From an uncultured Odoribacter sp. (GTDB taxonomy: Bacteria > Bacteroidota > Bacteroidia > Bacteroidales > Marinifilaceae), in the NCBI GenBank assembly GCA_944321165.1, contig CALUKE010000003.1, forward strand, positions 124,001 to 188,000: a stretch of DNA of 64,000 bases, written 5' to 3'. Shown in pieces: positions 34,759-41,825 of the stretch (within the stretch, counting starts at the first letter, position 1; each line of letters begins with the position of its first letter). The position numbers and the translations under genes are program-made. Below the pieces are notes generated by a model. That model was given only the letters and a program-made list of their open reading frames with translations, was not told the DNA's origin and searched no databases.

Positions 34759-36375
34759 TTAATTCGCTTGTACTCCCCGGGCCTGTTCCCGAACCGCCGT
34801 TTCTATCGTCTTGTCATCCAAATATAAAATCGGGAAAAATCCATCATCATCCAACACATGGCGACCGATAAATGCCTTAATCAGTGTATTCATGATAGCG
34901 CGAGAAGCCCGAATTCCCTGTTCATCTCTTTTTAGCCCTCTGCCGGCAGCATAATCAGCCATCTCATTGACCAGATCAAAGCGATTCAAATATTTCAACA
35001 ATTGCTTGTAATCCTTGATATCTTTCGTCTCTGAACGATGATGATCCATAAAATAGAAGGTATAATCATATAAATACTGATTCTTCTGATTGACATCTAT
35101 TAGATAATAGGAAAAACCGACCGTATCTTCAGGCACAAATACATCCGGCATAATCCCTCCGCCGCCATATACGGTCCGTCCGCCGACGGTCTGAAATTTC
35201 AAATTCTCATCAAAATGGATACTGTCTTTCTGTGAAAATTCACCATGCAACAAACGCTGATAAATATCCGAATAATACTTTTCTTTTCCCCCATCATAGG
35301 GTTTCTGTATCGAACGTCCGGACGGAATATAATAACGGGCCACCGTAAGTCTCAAAGCAGAATTATCCGGAAGCATCCGCTGCTCCTGCACCAATCCTTT
35401 TCCAAAGGATCGCCGTCCGACAATATTTCCCCGATCATTATCCTGAATCGCACCGGCAAAAATCTCACTGGCAGAAGCACTGGCTTCATTGATCAGAACG
35501 GTCAGTGGTAAATGCTGATACTTCCCTTTTCCATTCGAATTGTAATCCATCCGAGGAGATGCTTTCCCCTGCGTATATAAAATCAATTTTCCTTCCGGCA
35601 AAAATTCATTGATCATCCGGGTTGCAATGGGAAGTATACCTCCCTCATTGTCCCGCAAATCGATAATCAAACGTTTCATCCCCTGCCCCTCGAGTTTGGC
35701 CATGGCCATCATGAACTCATCATAGGTATTCATGCCAAAGGTCTTCACCCGGATAAAACCGGTAGTATCATCCCGCATATAAGCAACATCTATGCTCTTG
35801 ATAGGAATACTGCCCCGGGTAATGGTCTTCACGATCGGCTCCGCCACGCCATGCCGGACAATCGTCAACCGGACATCCGATCCGATCTCCCCGCGCATCA
35901 ATTTCATGATCTCGTCCGTATTCATGTTCCGACCGGCCACAATCGAATCATTCACCTTGACAATCCGGTCACCATCCTGCAATCCGGCAGCCTCCGACGG
36001 ACCTCCTTTCACCACCTTAACAACGGTTACCGTATCCAGGTATTTGTAGAACTGCACTCCCACACCACCAAAATTACCGACCATCTCTTCATTTACCCGT
36101 TGCATGTCCTTGGCCGGAATATACACCGTGTGAGGATCCAGATCCTTCAAAAGCAAAGGAATGGCATTTTCCTCAATTTCATGAACATCCACCGAATCCA
36201 CATAAGAATAGTTGATCATATTCAAAATATAATCCAACTTACTTCCAACCATCCGCTGATTCGAAACATTCGGCAATTCCGGCCGTTCCAAGAGCGAATT
36301 TATACCCATTCCCAATACGATCGCCAAAGCAATGACTACCGGTAAAACAATCGCTTTCAATTTGTTGTTGTACAT
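34759..36375 (-). CDS. S41 family C-terminal processing protease
   Basis: 538 residues from the ATG at 36375; a TTG two codons upstream is unlikely. The N-terminal signal anchor is VLPVVIALAIVLGMGINSLL. A PDZ domain (about 80-180) contains GNFGGVGVQFYKYLDTVTVV and AAGLQDGDRIVKVNDS. The protease core has the catalytic serine in INEASASASEIFAGAIQD and lysine in RRSFGKGLVQEQ. CTPs trim C-termini of periplasmic proteins or control cell-wall hydrolases. The dCMP deaminase gene sits immediately upstream. Confidence 0.93.
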   Translation of the reverse strand: MYNNKLKAIVLPVVIALAIVLGMGINSLLERPELPNVSNQRMVGSKLDYILNMINYSYVDSVDVHEIEENAIPLLLKDLDPHTVYIPAKDMQRVNEEMVGNFGGVGVQFYKYLDTVTVVKVVKGGPSEAAGLQDGDRIVKVNDSIVAGRNMNTDEIMKLMRGEIGSDVRLTIVRHGVAEPIVKTITRGSIPIKSIDVAYMRDDTTGFIRVKTFGMNTYDEFMMAMAKLEGQGMKRLIIDLRDNEGGILPIATRMINEFLPEGKLILYTQGKASPRMDYNSNGKGKYQHLPLTVLINEASASASEIFAGAIQDNDRGNIVGRRSFGKGLVQEQRMLPDNSALRLTVARYYIPSGRSIQKPYDGGKEKYYSDIYQRLLHGEFSQKDSIHFDENLKFQTVGGRTVYGGGGIMPDVFVPEDTVGFSYYLIDVNQKNQYLYDYTFYFMDHHRSETKDIKDYKQLLKYLNRFDLVNEMADYAAGRGLKRDEQGIRASRAIMNTLIKAFIGRHVLDDDGFFPILYLDDKTIETAVREQARGVQAN

Positions 36376-36388
36376 ATGCAATAATCTG

Positions 36389-36817
36389 TCAAATCTCTAC
36401 TAAATCCACTTTTATGCCCGCTTTTTTCAACAGTTCCAATCCATCGAAACAGCGATACATTTCAGAATAAACCACCCGAACGATGCCTGCCTGAATGATC
36501 AATTTGGCACATTCAATACAAGGGGAAGCGGTTACATACAAAGTCGCCCCATCACTGCTGTTACCCGACTTAGCCACTTTGGTAATGGCATTCGCCTCCG
36601 CATGCAGCACATAGGGTTTGGTCTTGTCATTTTCATCTTCACACAGATTCTCGAATCCGGAAGGAGTTCCGTTATAACCATCGGAAATAATCGATTTGTC
36701 TTTCACAATCAAAGCTCCTACCTGGCGTCGTTTACAATAGGAATTTTCCGACCAGATTCTGGCCATCCGAAGATACCGTTCATCCAATAACCGTTGTTTT
36801 GAAGTGTCATCCTTCAT
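36389..36817 (-). CDS. dCMP deaminase (zinc deaminase)
   Basis: 142 residues from the ATG at 36817; an upstream in-frame TTG would overlap the previous gene and is less likely. Zinc-site motifs: HAEANAI and SPCIECAKLI. It also has DGYNGTPSGFENLCEDE, typical of ComEB/dCMP deaminases. It turns dCMP into dUMP, feeding dTMP synthesis. It lies between the polyprenyl synthase and S41 protease genes in one minus-strand run. Confidence 0.92.
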   Translation of the reverse strand: MKDDTSKQRLLDERYLRMARIWSENSYCKRRQVGALIVKDKSIISDGYNGTPSGFENLCEDENDKTKPYVLHAEANAITKVAKSGNSSDGATLYVTASPCIECAKLIIQAGIVRVVYSEMYRCFDGLELLKKAGIKVDLVEI

Positions 36818-36827
36818 GGAATCAAAA

Positions 36828-37802
36828 TTACTTTTTGCGTTTCCCAATAGATTCGATCATTTCATAAAACCGGATCTTTCGATCTTCCGGCACTTCGATT
36901 TTTTTCAAAGCCAGCCGGCTTTTCTCCAAATATTCATCGACTTTTTCTGCCACCACCTCTTTTATACCCGTCCGGTTATATATCTCTGTAACTTTTGCTA
37001 TCTTTTCCTGTGGATCAAAATGTTCTTTTCGGCACCATTCCAACAGAAGTTGTCTATCCGATTCCGTAGCCAATTCCAATGCTTTGATCAGCAAATAAGT
37101 TTTTTTATTGCTGACAATGTCCCCTCCGATCTTTTTTCCAAATTCCGCCACATTGCCATACACATCCAGAAAATCGTCCTGCAACTGAAATACCAATCCC
37201 AGGAATCCGCCGAAATCATACAATTCTTTGTATTCATGTTCCGGAGCACCGGCAATCAATGCTCCCTGTCGGATACTTCCGGCAATCAGCACAGCCGTCT
37301 TTAAGTAAATCATCTGAAGATACTCTTCTTCACTGACCTGATCCCGTGTTTCAAATTCCATGTCATACTGCTGCCCTTTGCATACATCCATCGCTACTTG
37401 GTTGAAACCGTCAATCACCCGCCGCAAATAGGCATCTTCACACGTCTCTATATACTTATACGCCGTAACCGCCGCCGCATCTCCACTCAAAATAGCCACG
37501 TTGTTATTCCATTTCCGATGGACAGTCAAACGTCCCCGCCGTAATTCCGCATTATCCATCACATCGTCGTGCAACAAAGTATAATTGTGAAAAATTTCTA
37601 TGCCGATGGCTGATTTCAAAGCTTTCTCTATATCATCCCGATACAGATTATAAGCCATCAAAGTCAATACCGGACGCAGCCTTTTCCCTCCATCTTCCAT
37701 GATATATTTAACCGGTTCAAACAGAGAGAGAGGTTCCTCCACATATTCATGCTTGTCCAATTCCGCTTTGATTACTTCCTGGAGTTCTTTGATCGTATAC
37801 AT
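36828..37802 (-). CDS. Polyprenyl diphosphate synthase (trans-isoprenyl, IspA/IspB type)
   Basis: 324 residues. The substrate motif GGKRLRP is at 38-44, the first aspartate-rich motif is LLHDDVMDN (D79, D80, D83), and the second is QLQDDFLDVYG (D209, D210, D213). It condenses IPP onto allylic diphosphates, giving farnesyl or longer products for quinones and undecaprenyl carriers. Product length cannot be fixed with confidence; Y74, five residues before the first DDxxD, hints at a shorter product. It is the first gene of the minus-strand run. Confidence 0.92.
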   Translation of the reverse strand: MYTIKELQEVIKAELDKHEYVEEPLSLFEPVKYIMEDGGKRLRPVLTLMAYNLYRDDIEKALKSAIGIEIFHNYTLLHDDVMDNAELRRGRLTVHRKWNNNVAILSGDAAAVTAYKYIETCEDAYLRRVIDGFNQVAMDVCKGQQYDMEFETRDQVSEEEYLQMIYLKTAVLIAGSIRQGALIAGAPEHEYKELYDFGGFLGLVFQLQDDFLDVYGNVAEFGKKIGGDIVSNKKTYLLIKALELATESDRQLLLEWCRKEHFDPQEKIAKVTEIYNRTGIKEVVAEKVDEYLEKSRLALKKIEVPEDRKIRFYEMIESIGKRKK

Positions 37803-37841
37803 CTTCTTTTGATTTAAGAGCTGCTAAATTAACAAAAGAAG
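37803..37841. repeat. Inverted repeat directly upstream of the polyprenyl synthase start
   Basis: CTTCTTTTG (37803-37811) pairs with CAAAAGAAG (37833-37841), with an inner ATTTA/TAAAT. It touches the start codon, so in mRNA it could cover the ribosome site. No clear -7 box was found in this gap. Confidence 0.45.
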
Positions 37842-37886
37842 CTGGAAATTCATCAGAAAGCCCGGAATTTTTATAACAGCCAGGGA

Positions 37887-38264
37887 TTATTCGGCAGAAA
37901 GAGAATCCAAAAAAATTTCGACGACCACTTTTTCACGATTCATATACAAGGAAGTATCCATCGCTCCATAACATCTGTCTGCCCGCATGTCCCGGAAATT
38001 CAACCACTGCCGGATATTCGTCCGTTCTTCCCGGAAACCGAATTTACCATCTTTGGTGGTCAGAACGGAGCTCTTTCCGCCACTCATCCGAACCTCAATA
38101 CCTTCTATCGGACATTTCGTTTTACGATCTTTCACGATTCCTCCAACATAAACCTCCGCATGATATGTCCGTCCACAAAAACAAGCCGTACAAAAAAAAC
38201 AACAGCACAAGATCACCCCCATCCGGGTAATTCCTGTTTTCAAACAAAGCATATTGAAGTCCAT
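37887..38264 (-). CDS. Small lipoprotein with carboxypeptidase-like regulatory domain
   Basis: 125 residues. A signal peptide with several cysteines (VILCCCFFCTACFCG) is followed by a beta-sandwich-like domain starting EVYVGGIVKDRKTKCPIEGIEVRMSGG with LTTKDGKFGF. It resembles the CarboxypepD_reg-like fold and the small lipoproteins that accompany some radical SAM genes, though none is present here. Function is unknown. It sits 9 bp after another unknown lipoprotein gene, and the two probably form one unit. Confidence 0.7.
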   Translation of the reverse strand: MDFNMLCLKTGITRMGVILCCCFFCTACFCGRTYHAEVYVGGIVKDRKTKCPIEGIEVRMSGGKSSVLTTKDGKFGFREERTNIRQWLNFRDMRADRCYGAMDTSLYMNREKVVVEIFLDSLSAE

Positions 38265-38273
38265 AAATCCACG

Positions 38274-39059
38274 CTAATAAATTTCAGTTACCCCCCGGGC
38301 TGTTATACGAATCAGACGTTCACTCATAGGAAGATCTTCAATCTCGACAAAAGCCTGCTCTTTCCGATCTTTTCTCAAATCATGAATATACAATTGCATA
38401 CATCCGCCCATAAACGGATAAGGTCTATATTCCAAACGATCCAAACGTTGCAGAGGCTGAGGTGTTGAAAAAGTAATCTTAACATCGGAAGCAGGATAGT
38501 TCTCCGCCAAACTGGTTACTCCGTTTCCCTGAAAAATCAATCTCAGGGAATCGAGCTGAAGAGGTATCCGGTTTCCTGATAAAGAAAACTCACCGGAAAC
38601 CTCCGTCCGCCAACAATTACTCCCCCGAGTAAACCCTTTGACCGACCACCGGCCCGGACCTAAACACTCTACAAACAGACTATCACTGGAATAATAACGG
38701 GAAATTGCGGTCCATTGTGCCCCGACGGTTGTCAGACTCAAACTGTTCAGTCCATATATTTTAAAACGACAACCGTGCCAGTCATTCACCCCCCACCAAC
38801 CGTTGGCATCCCGAAAGACCTTTTCCCCAGGAAAATATTCAGATGCACCTTCCCCTTCTATTCCCCGTTGCATTTCCTGATCCAATTTCAACATATTCTC
38901 AAAAAGCCCGGCAATGGACTGCAGATCGTCTTCCACATATTGAAATGCCTTTCGTGCCTGAAGCGTACGTTTATTTTTTAAATCTCCCGAATAGGATTCA
39001 CATCCATCCAGCAACCATACAATCATCCCCCAGACAATTGCTAAAAATAGTTTTTTCAT
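38274..39059 (-). CDS. Hypothetical lipoprotein
   Basis: 261 residues, not recognised. A lipoprotein signal ends in lipobox LLDGC. A short helical region (about 30-65) precedes a beta-rich domain with many aromatic residues (for example NGWWGVNDWHGCRFKIYGLNSL). Weak internal strand repeats suggest a beta-sandwich or beta-sheet surface domain. The next gene, 9 bp downstream, encodes a second lipoprotein. The pair may be a small envelope module; no known pathway fits. Confidence 0.6.
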   Translation of the reverse strand: MKKLFLAIVWGMIVWLLDGCESYSGDLKNKRTLQARKAFQYVEDDLQSIAGLFENMLKLDQEMQRGIEGEGASEYFPGEKVFRDANGWWGVNDWHGCRFKIYGLNSLSLTTVGAQWTAISRYYSSDSLFVECLGPGRWSVKGFTRGSNCWRTEVSGEFSLSGNRIPLQLDSLRLIFQGNGVTSLAENYPASDVKITFSTPQPLQRLDRLEYRPYPFMGGCMQLYIHDLRKDRKEQAFVEIEDLPMSERLIRITARGVTEIY

Positions 39060-39126
39060 TTCTATTTCCTTTAATCTCGTTTGTCTATAAAACGCACAAA
39101 ACGGGGAAACCCCTATTCCGGAGCAT

Positions 39127-39155
39127 AAAAAAAGTGTCCGAAATCTCGGACACTT
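39127..39155 (-). terminator. Terminator after the alcohol dehydrogenase gene
   Basis: On the minus strand AAGTGTCCGA pairs with TCGGACACTT around a 4-base loop, followed by T7. Confidence 0.9.
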
Positions 39156-39180
39156 CCCATATCACTTTAAATCTATGTCG

Positions 39181-40323
39181 TTATCGACAATTTTCCAAAA
39201 TTTGTCTAGCCACAGTCCCCGTTACATCCTGATCTTCCCCAAAAGCGACTTTCCGTTCATTGAAACGCTTTTCAATTTCCAAAATAGTCGATTCACCGAT
39301 ACCGGCTTCACTCAAACGAGTCGGCAGTCCAAGACTCTTGAAAAACGCTTCGGTCTTTTGAATGGTTGCCTCCGCTCTTTCCTCCTCGCTTCCCTGGGTG
39401 ATCTGCCAAATCCGTTCGCCAAACTGAACAAGTTTTCCCATTTTTTTCTGTTTCAATGTCCGCCACAATCCCGGCAACACAATTGCCAGTGTTGCCCCAT
39501 GCGTCAAACCATGCAGAGCTGTCAATTCATGTCCGATCATATGAGTGGCCCAGTCCTGTCGAACCCCCAGTGCCACAAAACCGTTGAGCCCCATCGTCGC
39601 ACACAGCATAAACTCAGCCATCAGTTCATAATGATCCTGCCGACGAAGAATTTCCGGAGCGATCTCGATCAGGGTATGAATAATCCCTTCAGACCATCTG
39701 TCCATCAAGCGGGATTGCCCCACCGTGGTCATGTATTGTTCCATGACATGTACAAAAGTATCTGCAATTCCACAAGCCACCTGATAAGGAGGCAAAGTAT
39801 AGGTTACTGTCGGATCAAGAATCGAAAAGACCGGATAATTGGAATAGAATGCATACTTCTCGGCTGTCTCCAGTCTAGAAATAACCGCCCCCCGATTCAT
39901 TTCCGAACCGGTCGCCGGCAAGGTCAGGATTGCCCCCAACGGCAGGGTTTTCTCTTCACTTCCTTTCAACACCAGATCCCAGGCATCTCCATCATACAGA
40001 ATTCCTGCCGAAATCAGTTTACTTCCGTCAATCACGGAACCGCCTCCCACTGCCAGCAAAAAATCCACTTTCTTTTCTTTACCCAACTGAATGGCTTTTC
40101 GCAAGGTTTCGATTTTCGGATTGGCTTCAATTCCCCAAAATTCAATGGTTTCAAAATCTTTCAACGCCTCTTTCACCTGATCGTATACTCCGTTTTTACG
40201 AACACTCCCTCCACCAAAAGTCACCAAAACACGTTTCCCGGCAGGAATTTCCTTCGCCAACTGTCCAATCATCCCTTTTCCAAAAATCAATTTGGTCGGA
40301 TTTTGAAAAACAAAATTTTCCAT
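39181..40323 (-). CDS. Iron-containing alcohol dehydrogenase (butanol dehydrogenase-like)
   Basis: 380 residues from the ATG at 40323; a TTG two codons earlier is unlikely. NAD(P)-binding region: VTFGGGSVRKNGVYDQV and LLAVGGGSVIDGSKLI; further on TLPATGSEMNRGAVIS. Metal ligands are expected in CGIADTFVHVMEQY and MIGHELTALHGLTHGATLA. The closest relatives reduce aldehydes such as butanal with NADPH. The physiological substrate is unknown. It is a single gene with its own promoter and terminator. Confidence 0.93.
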   Translation of the reverse strand: MENFVFQNPTKLIFGKGMIGQLAKEIPAGKRVLVTFGGGSVRKNGVYDQVKEALKDFETIEFWGIEANPKIETLRKAIQLGKEKKVDFLLAVGGGSVIDGSKLISAGILYDGDAWDLVLKGSEEKTLPLGAILTLPATGSEMNRGAVISRLETAEKYAFYSNYPVFSILDPTVTYTLPPYQVACGIADTFVHVMEQYMTTVGQSRLMDRWSEGIIHTLIEIAPEILRRQDHYELMAEFMLCATMGLNGFVALGVRQDWATHMIGHELTALHGLTHGATLAIVLPGLWRTLKQKKMGKLVQFGERIWQITQGSEEERAEATIQKTEAFFKSLGLPTRLSEAGIGESTILEIEKRFNERKVAFGEDQDVTGTVARQILENCR

Positions 40324-40367
40324 AGTCAATATTTTACAAATTATCTGATTTGATCCATTTTGTACGA

Positions 40368-40375
40368 CAAATATA
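40368..40375 (-). promoter_or_regulatory. -7 box for the alcohol dehydrogenase gene
   Basis: On the minus strand this reads TATATTTG, 44 bp before the ATG. Confidence 0.55.
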
Positions 40376-40405
40376 CCGAATATCCCACAATTAAAAAATA
40401 TTTAC

Positions 40406-40413
40406 TACCTTCG
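40406..40413 (+). promoter_or_regulatory. Variant -7 box for the small acetyltransferase gene
   Basis: TACCTTCG resembles TAnnTTTG with one change and lies 16 bp before the ATG. Confidence 0.4.
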
Positions 40414-40429
40414 TAAAAACAATTTAAAC

Positions 40430-40732
40430 ATGGAAATCATACACCTCCCCGACGAAAAAATGTTCAAAACAGTTGTTGACGGTTACACTGCATATGTATC
40501 CTATCAGCTTTACGACAACAAGTTAGATATCCGCCACACCGTAGTTCCACCTCCCATCAGCGGAAGAGAAATCGCAGCCAAACTGGTCAAAGCCGCTTAC
40601 GACTATGCCCTTACCCATCAGCTCCAGCCTGTTGCCACCTGTTCCTATGCAGTCGTATGGCTGCAAAGACACCCGGAATATCACGGTGCGACCGGAGAAG
40701 ATTATGGTGGCTGTAGCAGTTGCGCTCTATAA
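40430..40732 (+). CDS. YjdJ/NATD1-type GNAT N-acetyltransferase
   Basis: 100 residues, the size of the compact GNAT-like family. It has IRHTVVPPPISGREIAAKLV where others carry the acetyl-CoA loop, then AAYDYALTHQLQPVATCSYA and a C-terminal WLQRHPEY. Family members are predicted acetyltransferases without known substrate. The Cys-rich tail GGCSSCAL is unusual and could bind metal. It is a single gene. Confidence 0.85.
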   Translation: MEIIHLPDEKMFKTVVDGYTAYVSYQLYDNKLDIRHTVVPPPISGREIAAKLVKAAYDYALTHQLQPVATCSYAVVWLQRHPEYHGATGEDYGGCSSCAL

Positions 40733-40760
40733 AAAACGGGAATCCATCAAAAAAGAAAAG

Positions 40761-40832
40761 TAGCCGAGCCGGGAATCGAACCCGAATTTAAAGTTTAGGA
40801 AACTTCCGTTCTATCCATTGAACTACTCAGCC
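40761..40832 (-). tRNA. tRNA-Arg (anticodon CCT)
   Basis: 72 nt. Acceptor GGCTGAG/CTCGGCT (G-U at position 1), D-stem GTTC/GAAC, anticodon stem GAAGT/ACTTT with loop TTCCTAA (anticodon CCT), T-arm TCGGG-TTCGATT-CCCGG. The discriminator is A and CCA is not encoded. Confidence 0.94.
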
Positions 40833-40843
40833 AGTTTCGGGTA

Positions 40844-40851
40844 CAAAAGTA
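40844..40851 (-). promoter_or_regulatory. -7 box for tRNA-Arg
   Basis: On the minus strand this reads TACTTTTG, 11 bp before the tRNA 5' end. Confidence 0.6.
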
Positions 40852-40856
40852 AAAAA

Positions 40857-40890
40857 TTAATTTCTAATTTCCACATTTTCTAATTTTCAA
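40857..40890. repeat. Degenerate TTTCTAATTT-type repeat
   Basis: The AT-rich words TAATTTCTAATTT and TTTTCTAATTTTCAA lie between tRNA-Arg and dtd and resemble the TTTTCAA tract at 19481-19508. Confidence 0.4.
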
Positions 40891-40900
40891 ATAGTTATTA

Positions 40901-40908
40901 TACCTTTG
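40901..40908 (+). promoter_or_regulatory. -7 box for the dtd operon
   Basis: TACCTTTG, 20 bp before the dtd ATG. Confidence 0.6.
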
Positions 40909-40928
40909 CGGAGCAAAAGAAACAAGAT

Positions 40929-41381
40929 ATGAAAGTTGTTATTCAGCGAGTTAAGCAAGCCAGCGTCTCCATACAACAGCAGTTGCATGCCTCAATCGGT
41001 GCCGGCATGCTGATTCTGGTCGGCATACAAGCCGACGATACAGCGGAAGACATCGAATGGTTGAGCAGCAAAATCTGCCATTTACGTATTTTCGACGATG
41101 AAAACGGAGTCATGAACCGCTCTATTCAGGAAACTGCCGGAGAAATTCTTGCCGTCAGTCAATTCACCCTCCTGGCCCGTACCAAGAAAGGGAATCGCCC
41201 ATCCTACATCGATGCAGCCAAACCGGAAATTTCAATTCCCCTGTATGAAGCATTTGTTCAAGCCTTGCAGACAAATCTCCAAAAAGAGATTAAAACCGGG
41301 CGGTTTGGAGCCGACATGCAAGTCGCCTTAATCAACGACGGCCCAGTCACCATCCTCATCGATTCAAAAAACAGGCAATAA
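40929..41381 (+). CDS. dtd: D-aminoacyl-tRNA deacylase
   Basis: 150 residues, full length. It starts MKVVIQRVKQASV, contains the SQFTLLART active-site loop and RPSYIDAAKPE, and ends with MQVALINDGPVTILIDS (the cross-subunit NxGPxT motif reads NDGPVT). It removes D-amino acids, and glycine wrongly placed on tRNA-Ala, from tRNA. It is followed after 18 bp by a MazG-like gene. Confidence 0.96.
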   Translation: MKVVIQRVKQASVSIQQQLHASIGAGMLILVGIQADDTAEDIEWLSSKICHLRIFDDENGVMNRSIQETAGEILAVSQFTLLARTKKGNRPSYIDAAKPEISIPLYEAFVQALQTNLQKEIKTGRFGADMQVALINDGPVTILIDSKNRQ

Positions 41382-41399
41382 GCAAAACACATCAGACCC

Positions 41400-41723
41400 A
41401 TGGAAATCAAAGAATTACAAGAAAAAGTCGATCATTGGATTCAAACATACGGAGTCCGTTATTTCAATGAATTGACCAATATGGCCATACTTACCGAAGA
41501 GGTCGGCGAATTGGCCCGGGTCATTGCCCGAAAATACGGAGAACAATCCTTCAAGGCCGGAGAAAAAGACAATTTAGCGGACGAAATGGCCGATGTTCTA
41601 TGGGTGCTTGTCTGTTTAGCCAACCAAACCGGTGTAGATCTTACACTAGCCATTGAAAACAACATAGAAAAAAAAACTGCCAGAGATTCAAAAAGACACA
41701 AAAACAACCTAAAAATACAATAA
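41400..41723 (+). CDS. MazG-like nucleotide pyrophosphohydrolase
   Basis: 107 residues, one MazG domain. Metal-binding acidic motifs: ILTEEVGELARVIAR and NLADEMADVLWVLVCLANQT (the EExxE plus ExxD pattern). Such enzymes hydrolyse non-canonical or excess NTPs to NMP and PPi. It probably shares a transcript with dtd, another quality-control enzyme. Confidence 0.9.
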   Translation: MEIKELQEKVDHWIQTYGVRYFNELTNMAILTEEVGELARVIARKYGEQSFKAGEKDNLADEMADVLWVLVCLANQTGVDLTLAIENNIEKKTARDSKRHKNNLKIQ

Positions 41724-41741
41724 GCTTTCACAGATTGTTGC

Positions 41742-41749
41742 TAAATTTG
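41742..41749 (+). promoter_or_regulatory. -7 box for the MMPL exporter gene
   Basis: TAAATTTG lies 76 bp before the ATG at 41826. Confidence 0.55.
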
Positions 41750-41825
41750 CAGGCAAAATCGATGGACGGCGGAATCTCATGATTGTGGCAGATGATTGAC
41801 TTTTCGGCAAACAGGACAAATTATT

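Noticed and set aside
39175..40353. 392-codon plus-strand frame opposite the alcohol dehydrogenase gene
   Set aside because: It is a mirror of a conserved gene on the other strand; the composition (S, H, Q, R rich) is that of an antisense shadow.
41762..41820. Two tiny overlapping ORFs (6-7 codons) in the MMPL gene leader
   Set aside because: They have no conserved features or regulatory codon runs, and are expected by chance in a leader of this length.
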